NCBI GenBank assembly: GCA_023435435.1
Contig: JAEYRW010000165.1
Span: 1-25,065 of the forward strand
From: Bacillota bacterium
GTDB taxonomy: Bacteria > Bacillota > Clostridia > Christensenellales > Aristaeellaceae
Direction: 5' to 3'
Length of the DNA: 25,065 nucleotides
The position numbers were made by a program, and so were the translations under genes. The notes below the pieces were generated by a model. It did no database searches and was not told the DNA's origin. It saw only the letters and a list, made by a program, of their open reading frames with translations. Positions 15,892-23,135 of this stretch are shown piece after piece; position 1 is the stretch's first letter, and every line of letters begins with the position of its first letter.

Positions 15892-16686
15892 ATGCGGGGA
15901 AGGGATCGAATCGACTACGCCAACTGGATTCCCCAAAAAATGGTGACGGTTTCGGGGAGGATGGGGATTGCCCTCGCGCTGGCATCTGCCGGGAGCTTTT
16001 TCGTTTCAGGCGGCGGTTTGTTCGCGGTTTTGCGCGCGGTGCTCGGCGTGGCGGCGCTTCTCGTCCTCCTTCTTTTCGGCTACCTGTTCAGCGCCCGATG
16101 GATGCTCTCCTACGAGGGCGGCGGCGTGCAGGGAAAAATCCTCGACAATGTGCTTTCCTACCTCGACTGGGACGGCAACGGTGCGCTTTTGGACATCGGC
16201 TGCGGAAGTGGCGCCATGACCGTCAAGGCGGCGAAGCAGTACCCCAACGCGCGCCTGGTCGGCATGGATTCCTGGGGCGCCATATGGGACTACGCCAAGG
16301 AGCAGTGCGAGCAAAACGCACGGTTGGAGGGCGTAGCGGAGCGCGTCCGATTTGTAAAGGGTGACGCCGCCCGTTTGGACTTTGCCGACGGAAGCTTCGA
16401 CGCCGCCGTGAGTAACTTTGTCTTTCACCAAGTGCGAACGCAGCCCGACAAGCTCAAGCTCATTTCCGAGGCCCTGCGCGTGTGCAAGCCGGGTGCGCCC
16501 TTCGCGTTTGAGGATATCTTTTTTTCGCCCAGGAGTTACCCCGATCGGGAAGCTCTGCTTCGCGCCTTGGCCGCCCAAGTGCGGGAAATCCGCTTTGTGG
16601 ACACCCGGAACAACGACTTCGTGCCCGCGCTCCTGCGTACGCCCCTCGTCGCGGGGGAGATGGGGCTCATTTGCGGGAAAAAGTGA
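15892..16686 (+). CDS. Membrane-anchored class I SAM-dependent methyltransferase
   Basis: 264 residues. Two predicted membrane helices in the first 70 residues (about 25-42 and 45-67) precede a Rossmann methyltransferase domain with motif I LLDIGCGSGAMTV (99-111), an acidic D in VGMDSW, and a later FVKGDAARLDF, all as expected for binding S-adenosylmethionine. A membrane-anchored enzyme of this kind may act on a lipid or quinone-like substrate, but the family is too broad to tell. The ATG at 15892 follows GGAAGGAG by seven bases. Its position 31 bases after the ECF-type gene suggests one transcript. The hairpin at 16714-16746 may end it. Confidence 0.82.
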   Translation: MRGRDRIDYANWIPQKMVTVSGRMGIALALASAGSFFVSGGGLFAVLRAVLGVAALLVLLLFGYLFSARWMLSYEGGGVQGKILDNVLSYLDWDGNGALLDIGCGSGAMTVKAAKQYPNARLVGMDSWGAIWDYAKEQCEQNARLEGVAERVRFVKGDAARLDFADGSFDAAVSNFVFHQVRTQPDKLKLISEALRVCKPGAPFAFEDIFFSPRSYPDREALLRALAAQVREIRFVDTRNNDFVPALLRTPLVAGEMGLICGKK

Positions 16687-16713
16687 CGCACGCCGTTCGT
16701 TTGTTGTTATTTT

Positions 16714-16746
16714 ATCGCCGCGCCTCTCATAACAGGGCGCGGCGAT
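16714..16746 (+). terminator. 11-bp perfect hairpin ending at the -35 box of the zinc operon
   Basis: ATCGCCGCGCC (16714-16724) pairs perfectly with GGCGCGGCGAT (16736-16746) over an 11-base loop. No T-run follows, so it is a weak terminator candidate for the methyltransferase gene. Its last base is the first T of TTGACA. Confidence 0.5.
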
Positions 16747-16774
16747 TGACATGATATGGCTGAGGGTATATAAT
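16746..16774 (+). promoter_or_regulatory. Consensus sigma-A promoter of the zinc operon
   Basis: TTGACA at 16746-16751, exactly 17 bases, TATAAT at 16769-16774. Both hexamers match consensus. The start would be near 16781, inside the operator that follows. Confidence 0.92.
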
Positions 16775-16775
16775 G

Positions 16776-16802
16776 TGAAATTGAAATCCGAATTCAGTTT
16801 CA
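16776..16802 (+). promoter_or_regulatory. Zur/Fur-type operator over the transcription start
   Basis: TGAAATTGAAAT (16776-16787), CCG, AATTCAGTTTCA (16791-16802) form a 12-3-12 inverted repeat with 10 of 12 pairs matching. It sits directly after the -10 box, over the expected start site, as in a classic repressor block. The operon encodes a Fur-family protein, so autoregulation by zinc is the simplest reading. Confidence 0.75.
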
Positions 16803-16818
16803 TATTCTGGAGGATATC

Positions 16819-17763
16819 ATGAAAAGCAAGGTTCTGATGCTCGCGCTGTCACTGGCGCTTTTGACAAGCTGCATGGCGTTTCCCGGTGCGGGCGAGACCA
16901 ATCTCAGCGTGGTCGTCACCGACTTTCCCTGCTACGACTTTGCGCGCGCGGTGATGGGGGACGCGCGGAATATCACGCTTCTCATCAAGCCCGGTCAGGA
17001 GGTGCATTCCTTCGATCCCTCGCCCGAGGACATCGTGTCCGTGATGGACGCGGATCTGTTCATCTACATCGGCGGCGAGTCGGATGTGTGGGCGGACGAC
17101 ATCCTTCAGTCCCTGGGGAGCGACGCCCCGGCGGTGGCGCGCATGTTCGACGCGGTCGATCCCCTCGAAGAGGAGACGGTGGAGGGCATGGAATCCGGCC
17201 ACGACGACAATACCCATCTGGGCGACGAGGCCGAGGCGTACGACGAGCACATCTGGACCTCCCCCGTCAACGCGGGCAAAATGGTCTACTTCATTCGGGA
17301 CAAGCTTTCTGCCCTCGATCCTGAAAACGAGAAAATCTATACCGCCAACGCCGACGCCTATGTCGCGGACATCATGGCGCTTGATACCGCCTTCCGCAAC
17401 GTGGTGGAGAACGCCGCGCGCCGGGAGTTTGTCTTCGGTGACCGCTTTCCGTTCCTGTACTTCGCCCGGGAGTACGGCATCACCTACTACGCGGCTTTTC
17501 CCGGCTGTACCAGCGAGACGGAGCCCAGCGCCCAGACCGTGACGTTCCTGGTGGACAAGATTGCGGCGGACGGCGTGCCCGCGGTCTATCAGATCGAGCT
17601 TTCCACCGGGAACATCGCAAAGACGCTTTCCGCGGAGACGGGCGCGGAAATTCTCACGTTCCACTCCCTCCAGAACGTGACCCAATCGGAGTTTGAAGCG
17701 GGGGAGACGTATGTTTCCATCATGTGGAAGAATGTGGAGGCGCTTGAAAGAGGGCTGAACTGA
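16819..17763 (+). CDS. znuA: Zinc ABC transporter substrate-binding lipoprotein
   Basis: 314 residues, cluster A-I metal-binding protein. The N-terminus MKSKVLMLALSLALLTSC is a lipoprotein signal with lipid-carrying Cys18. Metal ligands expected in the family are seen as H63 (GQEVHSFDPSPED) and H144 (DEHIWTSP). The position that is His in many ZnuA proteins is D208 in FGDRFPFLYFAREYG, a variant I believe is common in Bacillota. A short acidic, histidine-containing loop (about 131-144) may collect zinc. It should capture Zn(II), possibly Mn(II), outside the cell and deliver it to the ZnuBC pair. The ATG at 16819 follows GGAGG. The stop overlaps the next start (TGATG), showing tight coupling to the regulator gene. 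Confidence 0.85.
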   Translation: MKSKVLMLALSLALLTSCMAFPGAGETNLSVVVTDFPCYDFARAVMGDARNITLLIKPGQEVHSFDPSPEDIVSVMDADLFIYIGGESDVWADDILQSLGSDAPAVARMFDAVDPLEEETVEGMESGHDDNTHLGDEAEAYDEHIWTSPVNAGKMVYFIRDKLSALDPENEKIYTANADAYVADIMALDTAFRNVVENAARREFVFGDRFPFLYFAREYGITYYAAFPGCTSETEPSAQTVTFLVDKIAADGVPAVYQIELSTGNIAKTLSAETGAEILTFHSLQNVTQSEFEAGETYVSIMWKNVEALERGLN

Positions 17764-18197
17764 TGCGCGGCGAATATTCCACCCGCCAAAGGCGCGACGT
17801 TTTGAAGTTTCTCACGGAAAACGCCATGCGTCACTATACGCTGGACGAACTCAGCCAGGCGCTGCACGAGGACGGGATCACCGCGGGCAAGACCACGGTG
17901 TACCGCTTTCTGGAGCAGCTGGCCGAGCAGGGCCGCGTGCGCAAATACCAGAACGAGGCGGGCTTTCTGTATCAGTATCTGGAGGATGACGCGGGCTGCG
18001 ACGCGCACCTGCACCTCATGTGCCGCGCGTGCGGGGAGCTTTTCCACGTGGACTGCGAGCTGGTGGGGATGCTTGCCCGGCACATCCGGGGGGAGCATGA
18101 TTTCGTCATCGACCCGAAGCAATCGGTGCTCGTGGGGATCTGCGGCGCGTGCGCCGCGCGGACGGGGGAGGATGCGGATGGCGCTCATCGCACTTGA
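17763..18197 (+). CDS. zur: Fur-family zinc-responsive repressor (Zur-like)
   Basis: 144 residues. A winged-helix DNA-binding half (STRQRRDVLKFL, then TTVYRFLEQLAEQGRVRK) is followed by a dimerisation half with H82 and H84 in DAHLHLMC and two CxxC pairs, C87/C90 and C127/C130, the structural zinc site of Fur and Zur proteins. Being inside the zinc uptake operon, it most likely represses it when zinc is plentiful, through the inverted repeat at 16776-16802. Iron (Fur) or peroxide (PerR) response is less likely given the neighbours. The start codon overlaps the znuA stop, and the last 20 bases overlap the ATPase gene. Confidence 0.82.
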   Translation: MRGEYSTRQRRDVLKFLTENAMRHYTLDELSQALHEDGITAGKTTVYRFLEQLAEQGRVRKYQNEAGFLYQYLEDDAGCDAHLHLMCRACGELFHVDCELVGMLARHIRGEHDFVIDPKQSVLVGICGACAARTGEDADGAHRT

Positions 18198-18855
18198 AAA
18201 GGCGCAAATCAGCTATGAGGGCGTCACCGCCGTGCGGGACGCCAGCTTTGCCGTCGAGAAGGGCGACTATCTGGTCATCATCGGCGAAAACGGCTCGGGC
18301 AAGAGCTCGGTCATGAAGGCGATGCTGGGGCTTGTAAAGCTTAAAAGCGGGCAGGTGTGCTATGGGGACGGGCTGAAGCGCAATCAGATCGGCTACCTTC
18401 CCCAGCAGACCCAGGTGCAGCGCGACTTTCCGGCCTCGGTGGAGGAGGTCGTTTTTTCCGGACTCGTGAGCCGCGCGGGCGGACGTTTTTTCCTTTCCGG
18501 GGCCCTCAAGGCCCGCGGGCGGGAGAGCATGGAGATGGTGGGTGTCGCCGCCCTGCGCAAAAAGCCCTACCGCGCGCTTTCCGGCGGACAGCAGCAGCGG
18601 GTGCTGCTGGCGCGGGCGCTGTGCGCGACGGATTCGCTCCTTCTTTTGGACGAGCCCGTGACGGGTCTCGATCCCCAGGCGACGGAGGAGATGTACGACA
18701 TCATCAAATCGCTCAATGACCGTGGGGTGGCCGTCGCGGCCATTTCACACGACGTGAAGGGCGCGCTGCGGGACGCCAGGCACGTGCTGGTGATGAACAA
18801 TACGGTGGGGCGGTTTTTGACCGCCGGGGAATACGTTGCGGAGGCGGGCGCATAA
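18178..18855 (+). CDS. znuC: Zinc ABC transporter ATP-binding protein
   Basis: 225 residues with the full ABC ATPase set: Walker A GENGSGKSS, Q-loop LPQQTQV, signature LSGGQQQR, Walker B LLLLDEPVTGLD and switch His in ISHD. It powers the zinc permease from the cytoplasm. The ATG at 18178 follows GGGGGAGG by six bases; an ATG at 18172 directly abuts that site and is less likely. It overlaps the end of the regulator gene by 20 bases, and its stop overlaps the permease start (TAATG). Confidence 0.88.
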   Translation: MALIALEKAQISYEGVTAVRDASFAVEKGDYLVIIGENGSGKSSVMKAMLGLVKLKSGQVCYGDGLKRNQIGYLPQQTQVQRDFPASVEEVVFSGLVSRAGGRFFLSGALKARGRESMEMVGVAALRKKPYRALSGGQQQRVLLARALCATDSLLLLDEPVTGLDPQATEEMYDIIKSLNDRGVAVAAISHDVKGALRDARHVLVMNNTVGRFLTAGEYVAEAGA

Positions 18856-19829
18856 TGGAACCGGAAGTCTCCGCGCGCAGGCGCTGGTCGGCGGGGCTCG
18901 GGCTTTTGATCGTGGTGTTCGGGGTTCTCGCCGTGCTCGCGCGCGGCGAGATCGGGCACGCGTTTTCTGAATTCGGGCGGTATCTGGGGTATCCCTTCAT
19001 CCGCCGCGCGCTGGTGGTGGGGCTGGCGGTTTCGCTGTGCGCGGCGCTGCTGGGCGTGTCGCTGGTGCTTAAACGGTATTCCATGATCGGTGACGGGCTT
19101 TCCCACGTGGGGTTCGGCGCGCTGGCCATCGCGACCGCGCTGGGCTCCGTGCCCGCGACGAGCGCCTATGGCGGTGTTGCCGCGTGGATTTCCCAGCGGC
19201 CCATGGTTTTTACCACCTTCGTTGTGGTAATTCTGGCCTTTCTTTTGCTCAAGCTCAACGCGTCCAGCCGCATCAAGGGCGACGCGGCCATCGCGCTTCT
19301 GGCCACCGGCGCTCTCGCCGTGGGCGTGGTGGTGGTCTCCACCACCAAGGGCATCAACATCGACATCACCAACTATCTCTTCGGTTCCATCCTCTCGGTC
19401 TCCCCGGGGGATGCGGTCTACGCGACCCTCGTATCCCTGGCTGTGGTTGGACTCTTTGTCGTTTCCTACCGGCGGCTCTTTGCCGTGACCTTCGATGAGA
19501 ACTTTGCCCGCGCCACCGGCACCCCGGCATCCTTCTACAACATGCTCCTGGCGATTTTAACCGCCGTGACCGTGGTCATGGGCATGCGTCTCATGGGGAC
19601 CATGCTCATCTCCTCTCTCATCATCTTCCCGGCGCTCACCTCCATGCGCGTGTTCTCGCGGTTTTTTCAGGTGGTCGTCTCGGCCGCCGTCGTCTCCGCC
19701 GCCTGCTTTATCGTCGGGCTCATGCTTTCCTGCGTGTATTCTCTTCCCACCGGCGCGGGCGTCGTCTGCGTCAACATCGTCCTCTTCGGCGTGTTCCACT
19801 TCGTGGGGAAGGCAAGGGGGATCCGGTGA
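18855..19829 (+). CDS. znuB: Zinc ABC transporter permease
   Basis: 324 residues, ABC-3 family membrane subunit with about eight helices. The conserved stretch LVLKRYSMIGDGLSHVGFGA and later SSLIIFPALTSMRVF are family hallmarks. It forms the channel for zinc delivered by the lipoprotein. The first about 50 residues add one extra hydrophobic segment before the core. The start overlaps the ATPase stop, so all four genes form one tightly packed unit. Confidence 0.88.
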   Translation: MEPEVSARRRWSAGLGLLIVVFGVLAVLARGEIGHAFSEFGRYLGYPFIRRALVVGLAVSLCAALLGVSLVLKRYSMIGDGLSHVGFGALAIATALGSVPATSAYGGVAAWISQRPMVFTTFVVVILAFLLLKLNASSRIKGDAAIALLATGALAVGVVVVSTTKGINIDITNYLFGSILSVSPGDAVYATLVSLAVVGLFVVSYRRLFAVTFDENFARATGTPASFYNMLLAILTAVTVVMGMRLMGTMLISSLIIFPALTSMRVFSRFFQVVVSAAVVSAACFIVGLMLSCVYSLPTGAGVVCVNIVLFGVFHFVGKARGIR

Positions 19830-19862
19830 GAACGCCGAGGGGATACGAAGAGAACGCCGAGG
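19828..19862 (+). repeat. Short direct repeat at the znuB 3' end
   Basis: GAGAACGCCGAGG occurs at 19828-19840 and 19850-19862, the first copy overlapping the znuB stop. The second copy is the start of the hairpin repeat that follows. It may be an insertion scar or part of the repeat unit. Confidence 0.7.
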
Positions 19863-19970
19863 GCGCTGCCCTCGGGCTCCCGCCAAAGGGACACTGTCCC
19901 TTTGGAATCCCGGACTTGGTGTGAATTTTATCATTTAGCTGCCGGATCGCCCGGGGGCCCAGACCCCGGG
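19850..19970 (-). repeat. Multi-hairpin intergenic repeat, copy A (minus orientation)
   Basis: Three stems: 19857-19875 (CCGAGGGC with GCCCTCGG), 19883-19905 (CCAAAGGGAC with GTCCCTTTGG) and 19950-19970 (CCCGGGG with CCCCGGG). The stretch CGGGAG between the first two and GGAATCCC beside the second match, in reverse, copy B at 21826-21952. Confidence 0.85.
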
Positions 19971-20013
19971 ACCGGGACGGCGTTTGGGGGAGTGGCGCGG
20001 CTCGAAAATTAAC

Positions 20014-20043
20014 TTGCGCGCGCAATGCTTTCTGTGATATACT
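20014..20043 (+). promoter_or_regulatory. Promoter of infC-rpmI-rplT
   Basis: TTGCGC at 20014-20019, 18 bases, then TATACT at 20038-20043 with an extended -10 TGA upstream. The start would be near 20050, about 140 bases before infC. Confidence 0.65.
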
Positions 20044-20049
20044 GACAAA

Positions 20050-20157
20050 CGAAGCAGAAGCGACCACTTCTCACCGCACGGCCTCGGTTGTGCCGGTTTT
20101 CATAAGATAAAACGGGTTTGTTTTATTGAGGTGGCGCACTGTGCCACTCTTTTTTTG
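20050..20157 (+). ncRNA. L20-type leader with attenuator before infC
   Basis: The leader starts with AGAAGcgaccaCTTCT and CTTCTCACC, the core I recall from L20/infC leaders of Bacillota, which ribosomal protein L20 binds to stop its own operon. It ends in a terminator: GAGGTGGC (20128-20135) pairs with GCCACTC over a short loop, followed by seven T to 20157. CCTC near 20090 could pair with GAGG of the terminator as an antiterminator. The match is from memory, not a model search. Confidence 0.65.
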
Positions 20158-20190
20158 AATTCGGATAAATGGATTGGGAGGTGTATCCGC

Positions 20191-20703
20191 ATTAACGATC
20201 TGATGATTAATGAGGAGATCCGCGACCGCGAGGTGCGATTGGTGGATCAGAACGGCGCTCAGCTGGGCATCATGCCCACGCGGCAGGCGCTCGAACTGGC
20301 GGAGGAGAGGCAGCTTGACTTGGTCAAGATCGCTCCGACCGCGCGTCCGCCCGTATGCAAATTGATGGACTATGGCAAATTCAAGTTCGAGCAGTCGAAG
20401 AAGGAACGCGAAATCCGCAAGAATCAAAAGATCATCACCATAAAGGAAGTGCGCCTTTCCGCCACCATCGAGGACCACGACGTGGACGTGAAGTTCAGAA
20501 ACGCCGTAAAGTTTTTGAAGGACGGCGACAAGGTCAAGGTCAACATCCGCTTCCGCGGCAGGCAGATCACCCATTCCGAAATCGGTCTTCAGGTGATGAA
20601 CGATTTCGCCGAAAAGATCAAGGAGTTTGGCATCGTCGAGCGCCGTCCGCTCATCGAGGGGCGCAACATGACGATGATTCTCTCACCGCGCGACGAGAAA
20701 TAA
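20191..20703 (+). CDS. infC: Translation initiation factor IF-3, AUU start
   Basis: 170 residues, the normal IF-3 length, with MINEEIRDREVRLVD, then RPPVCKLMDYGKFKFEQSKK and the C-terminal domain ending near MTMILSPRDEK. IF-3 binds the 30S subunit and enforces correct start codon choice. The start is ATT at 20191: GGGAGGTG lies exactly seven bases upstream, and the nearest ATG (20203) is 19 bases from that site. infC is known for AUU starts, through which IF-3 limits its own translation. First gene of the infC-rpmI-rplT operon. Confidence 0.93.
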   Translation: MNDLMINEEIRDREVRLVDQNGAQLGIMPTRQALELAEERQLDLVKIAPTARPPVCKLMDYGKFKFEQSKKEREIRKNQKIITIKEVRLSATIEDHDVDVKFRNAVKFLKDGDKVKVNIRFRGRQITHSEIGLQVMNDFAEKIKEFGIVERRPLIEGRNMTMILSPRDEK

Positions 20704-20733
20704 GCCGCGCAAACGCGAAAGGAGGAACCACCC

Positions 20734-20931
20734 ATGCCCAAGATGAAGACCCGAAAGGGCGCGGCGAAGCGCTTCAGCCTGACCAAGTCCGGCAAGGTCA
20801 AGCGCGCGCAGGCGTTCAAGCGCCATATCCTCACCAAAAAGCCCACCAAGCGCACCCGTAATCTGCGCAAGGCCGCGTATCTCACCACCACCGAAGGCAA
20901 GACCATGAAAAAGCTCATTCCGTACAAGTAA
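20734..20931 (+). CDS. rpmI: Ribosomal protein bL35
   Basis: 65 residues, very basic, starting MPKMKTRKGAAKRFSLTKSG and containing RAQAFKRHILTKKPTKR, typical of bL35 in the large ribosomal subunit. AAAGGAGG lies eight bases before the ATG. Middle gene of the conserved infC-rpmI-rplT order. Confidence 0.97.
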   Translation: MPKMKTRKGAAKRFSLTKSGKVKRAQAFKRHILTKKPTKRTRNLRKAAYLTTTEGKTMKKLIPYK

Positions 20932-20946
20932 GGGGGCGAACAGAGT

Positions 20947-21300
20947 ATGGCAAGGATCAAGCGTGCAGTCAACGCACAGAAAAAACGTCGCAAGATGATA
21001 AAGCTCGCCAAGGGTTATGTTGGCGCGCTCAGCAAGCAGTACCGTGCAGCCAGCGAGCAGGTTCGCCGCTCCCTCCGGTACGCATATATCGGCCGCAAGC
21101 AGAAGAAGCGCGATTTCAGAAGCCTCTGGATCGCCCGCATCAACGCCGCGGCCCGCATCAACGGCCTCTCCTATTCGAGGCTCATCAACGGCCTCAAGAA
21201 GGGCGGCATCGACATCAACCGCAAGATGCTCTCGGAGCTCGCCATTTCCGACGCGCAGGCGTTCACCGCGCTGTGCGACAAGGCCAAGGAGGCCAAGTAA
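20947..21300 (+). CDS. rplT: Ribosomal protein bL20
   Basis: 117 residues, standard length, beginning MARIKRAVNAQKKRRKMIKL and containing YIGRKQKKRDFRSLWIARIN. It assembles early in the 50S subunit and, in Bacillota, binds the leader of this operon to repress it. The 15-base gap to rpmI and AGGGGG before the ATG show co-translation. A terminator follows within 20 bases. Confidence 0.97.
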   Translation: MARIKRAVNAQKKRRKMIKLAKGYVGALSKQYRAASEQVRRSLRYAYIGRKQKKRDFRSLWIARINAAARINGLSYSRLINGLKKGGIDINRKMLSELAISDAQAFTALCDKAKEAK

Positions 21301-21314
21301 GGCCGTCATCCATT

Positions 21315-21357
21315 CCCCTCGAAGCAATCGCAAAGGCGCTTCCGGGGGGTTTTTTTC
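21315..21357 (+). terminator. Terminator after rplT
   Basis: CCCCTCGAAG (21315-21324) pairs with CTTCCGGGG (21339-21348) with one wobble and one C/C mismatch, and a run of seven T follows. Confidence 0.8.
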
Positions 21358-21380
21358 TTTTTGAGGGGAGGAAAACCAAG

Positions 21381-21794
21381 ATGGAAGTTCGCATATGCAC
21401 TTCGGCGGATGTTCCGGCGCTCGCCCGAATGAACCGCATGCTCATCGAGGACGAGCGCGCGGAAAACGATATGACCCTTTCCCAACTGGAGGCGCGCATG
21501 GCGGGCTTTCTCGCGGGGGACTACCGCGCGTTCCTGTTCGGGGCGGCGGGGGAGGAAGTCGGCTACGCGCTTGTGAACCTGTCCGCATCCCCTCTCTACC
21601 TGCGCCAGTTCTTCATCCGCCGGGAAAAACGCAGAAGCGGCCACGGCCGGACCGCGTTTCAGGCGCTGCTTAAGCACCTGAACGCCCAAACCATCGACAT
21701 CGACGTCTTGGTCTGGAACGGGGCGGGCCGCGCCTTCTGGCAATCCCTCGGCTTTCAGGAACGCTTTGTCAGCATGCGTTACCAGACCCCGTAG
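21381..21794 (+). CDS. GNAT-family N-acetyltransferase (small)
   Basis: 137 residues. MEVRICTSADVPALARMN is a usual GNAT N-terminus, and YLRQFFIRREKRRSGHGRTA is the acetyl-CoA-binding motif A (R/Q-x-x-G-x-G). VLVWNGAGRAFWQSLGFQ is the C-terminal motif B. It transfers an acetyl group to an unknown amine. GAGGGGAGG lies upstream of the ATG at 21381. It sits just after the rplT terminator, so it needs read-through or its own promoter, which I cannot see. Repeat copy B with a T-run follows and may end it. Confidence 0.82.
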   Translation: MEVRICTSADVPALARMNRMLIEDERAENDMTLSQLEARMAGFLAGDYRAFLFGAAGEEVGYALVNLSASPLYLRQFFIRREKRRSGHGRTAFQALLKHLNAQTIDIDVLVWNGAGRAFWQSLGFQERFVSMRYQTP

Positions 21795-21825
21795 CCCTGT
21801 TTGATCTCTCCCCCCAAAAGCAAAC

Positions 21826-21952
21826 TCGGCGGAGCGGGGTTTGAGTTCCCGCGCCGCCGACGGACAATGTGAAACTTTCCACCCAGTCTGGGATTCCAAA
21901 GGGACATTGACCCTTTGGCGGGAGCGCGCGGGCAGAGCCTTCGCCGTTTTTT
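21826..21952 (+). repeat. Multi-hairpin intergenic repeat, copy B
   Basis: Three elements in order: a GC stem 21826-21860 (TCGGCGG-A-GCGGG with CCCGC-G-CCGCCGA), the stem CCAAAGGG/CCCTTTGG (21896-21918), and the GGGCAGAGCC motif (21931-21940). A TTTTTT run at 21947-21952 means this copy may also serve as terminator of the GNAT gene. Confidence 0.85.
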
Positions 21953-21957
21953 CCCCG

Positions 21958-23001
21958 TTAGATCCTCGAATGCACGACCTCGTTCATGTCGGCGGACTTC
22001 TGGAGCGCCTCCATGAGCTTGACGACGCGCATCATCTGGGGATGGGTAACGAGCTGTTTTGCCTCGCCCGCGACGGCCTTTTTGATGTTGCGGTAGTAAT
22101 CGCGTACATCGCTTTCCACGCGGGGGAGGGGATAGCGCTTGATGGTCTCCTCGGTGCGGGGGGCCATCGTCTTGGTCAGGCCCGCGGCGGTCACCACCGG
22201 CACGGCGTCGCGCTTTTCCCAGTCGGAGACCTTGACGATCTCGCCGTTCAGGGCCCAGTCGTTGATGATGGCGGTGCCGTTTTCACCCTGGACGTACCAG
22301 CGCGGGAGGTTGATGAAGTTGCTGGTGCCGACCTCAACCTGGGCGGTGAGACCGCTCGCGAAGGTAATGATGACCTTGAAACCGTCGTCCACCTCGTCGT
22401 TGGTGACGTGGGAATTGACGTTGTAGACAGAAATGACGTCCTCGGGCACGATCTGAAGAAGCTGATCGAGCATGTGGACGCCCCAGTCGAGGATCATGCC
22501 GCCGCCCTGGAGCTTGGTGTTGCGCCAGTCGCCGGGCACGCCGCGGGAGCCGTGCACGCGGGACTCGATGTTGAACACGCGGCCCAGCGTCTTTTCCTCG
22601 CAGAGCTTTTTCACGACGAGATAGTCCTCGTCCCAGCGCCGGTTCTGATGAACGGAGAAAATTTTGCCGTACTTCTTGGCGGCGTCGATCATCGCTTGCA
22701 GGTCATCCGAGGACAGGGTCACCGGCTTTTCGCTGATGACGTTTTTCCCGGCCTTCATGGCCTCGATGGCGATGGGCCTGTGAAAGTCGTTGGGCGTCGC
22801 GATGGTGACCAGTTCGATGGCGGGGTCTGCCAAAAGCGCCTCGAGTGTGGGATAGGCCTTCATGCCCTTTTCCTCGGCCTCCTGAAGCCGATCCGCGCGG
22901 ATGTCGTAGATGCCGGAGATGGTAAACAGCTCGGGCATTGTCTTGATCTTGTCGACGTGCCAGTGCCCCATTCCGCCGTAACCGATAAGCGCCCAATTCA
23001 T
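21958..23001 (-). CDS. Gfo/Idh/MocA-family NAD(P)-dependent oxidoreductase
   Basis: 347 residues. The N-terminal Rossmann fold starts ALIGYGGMGHWH. ATPNDFHRPIAIEAMKAGKNV and the SEKPVT motif (catalytic Lys) follow, then the C-terminal alpha/beta domain with DWGVHMLDQLL, whose Asp and His are family catalytic-site residues. These enzymes oxidise or reduce hydroxyls of sugars, inositols or related compounds. The ATG at 23001 follows GGAGGT by nine bases; an in-frame start further upstream lacks this. It has its own promoter and stands alone. The substrate cannot be told, though the hydrolase in the window shows the cell handles complex sugars. Confidence 0.9.
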   Translation of the reverse strand: MNWALIGYGGMGHWHVDKIKTMPELFTISGIYDIRADRLQEAEEKGMKAYPTLEALLADPAIELVTIATPNDFHRPIAIEAMKAGKNVISEKPVTLSSDDLQAMIDAAKKYGKIFSVHQNRRWDEDYLVVKKLCEEKTLGRVFNIESRVHGSRGVPGDWRNTKLQGGGMILDWGVHMLDQLLQIVPEDVISVYNVNSHVTNDEVDDGFKVIITFASGLTAQVEVGTSNFINLPRWYVQGENGTAIINDWALNGEIVKVSDWEKRDAVPVVTAAGLTKTMAPRTEETIKRYPLPRVESDVRDYYRNIKKAVAGEAKQLVTHPQMMRVVKLMEALQKSADMNEVVHSRI

Positions 23002-23040
23002 TAAGCAAGTACCTCCATTGTTGTTTGAAAAGCCCAAACC

Positions 23041-23049
23041 ATTATAGCA
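23041..23049 (-). promoter_or_regulatory. Extended -10 promoter of the oxidoreductase
   Basis: TGCTATAAT on the minus strand (TATAAT at 23041-23046), 40 bases before the start codon. The -35 region is poor, as usual for extended -10 promoters. Confidence 0.65.
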
Positions 23050-23135
23050 TCAGATCATCCTGAAAGAAAGAAGTTCCTTGCCTCAATTTTGGCTTCCTCG
23101 TGCGGAATCTTGCGGTTTTTTTATGGTAAATACCG

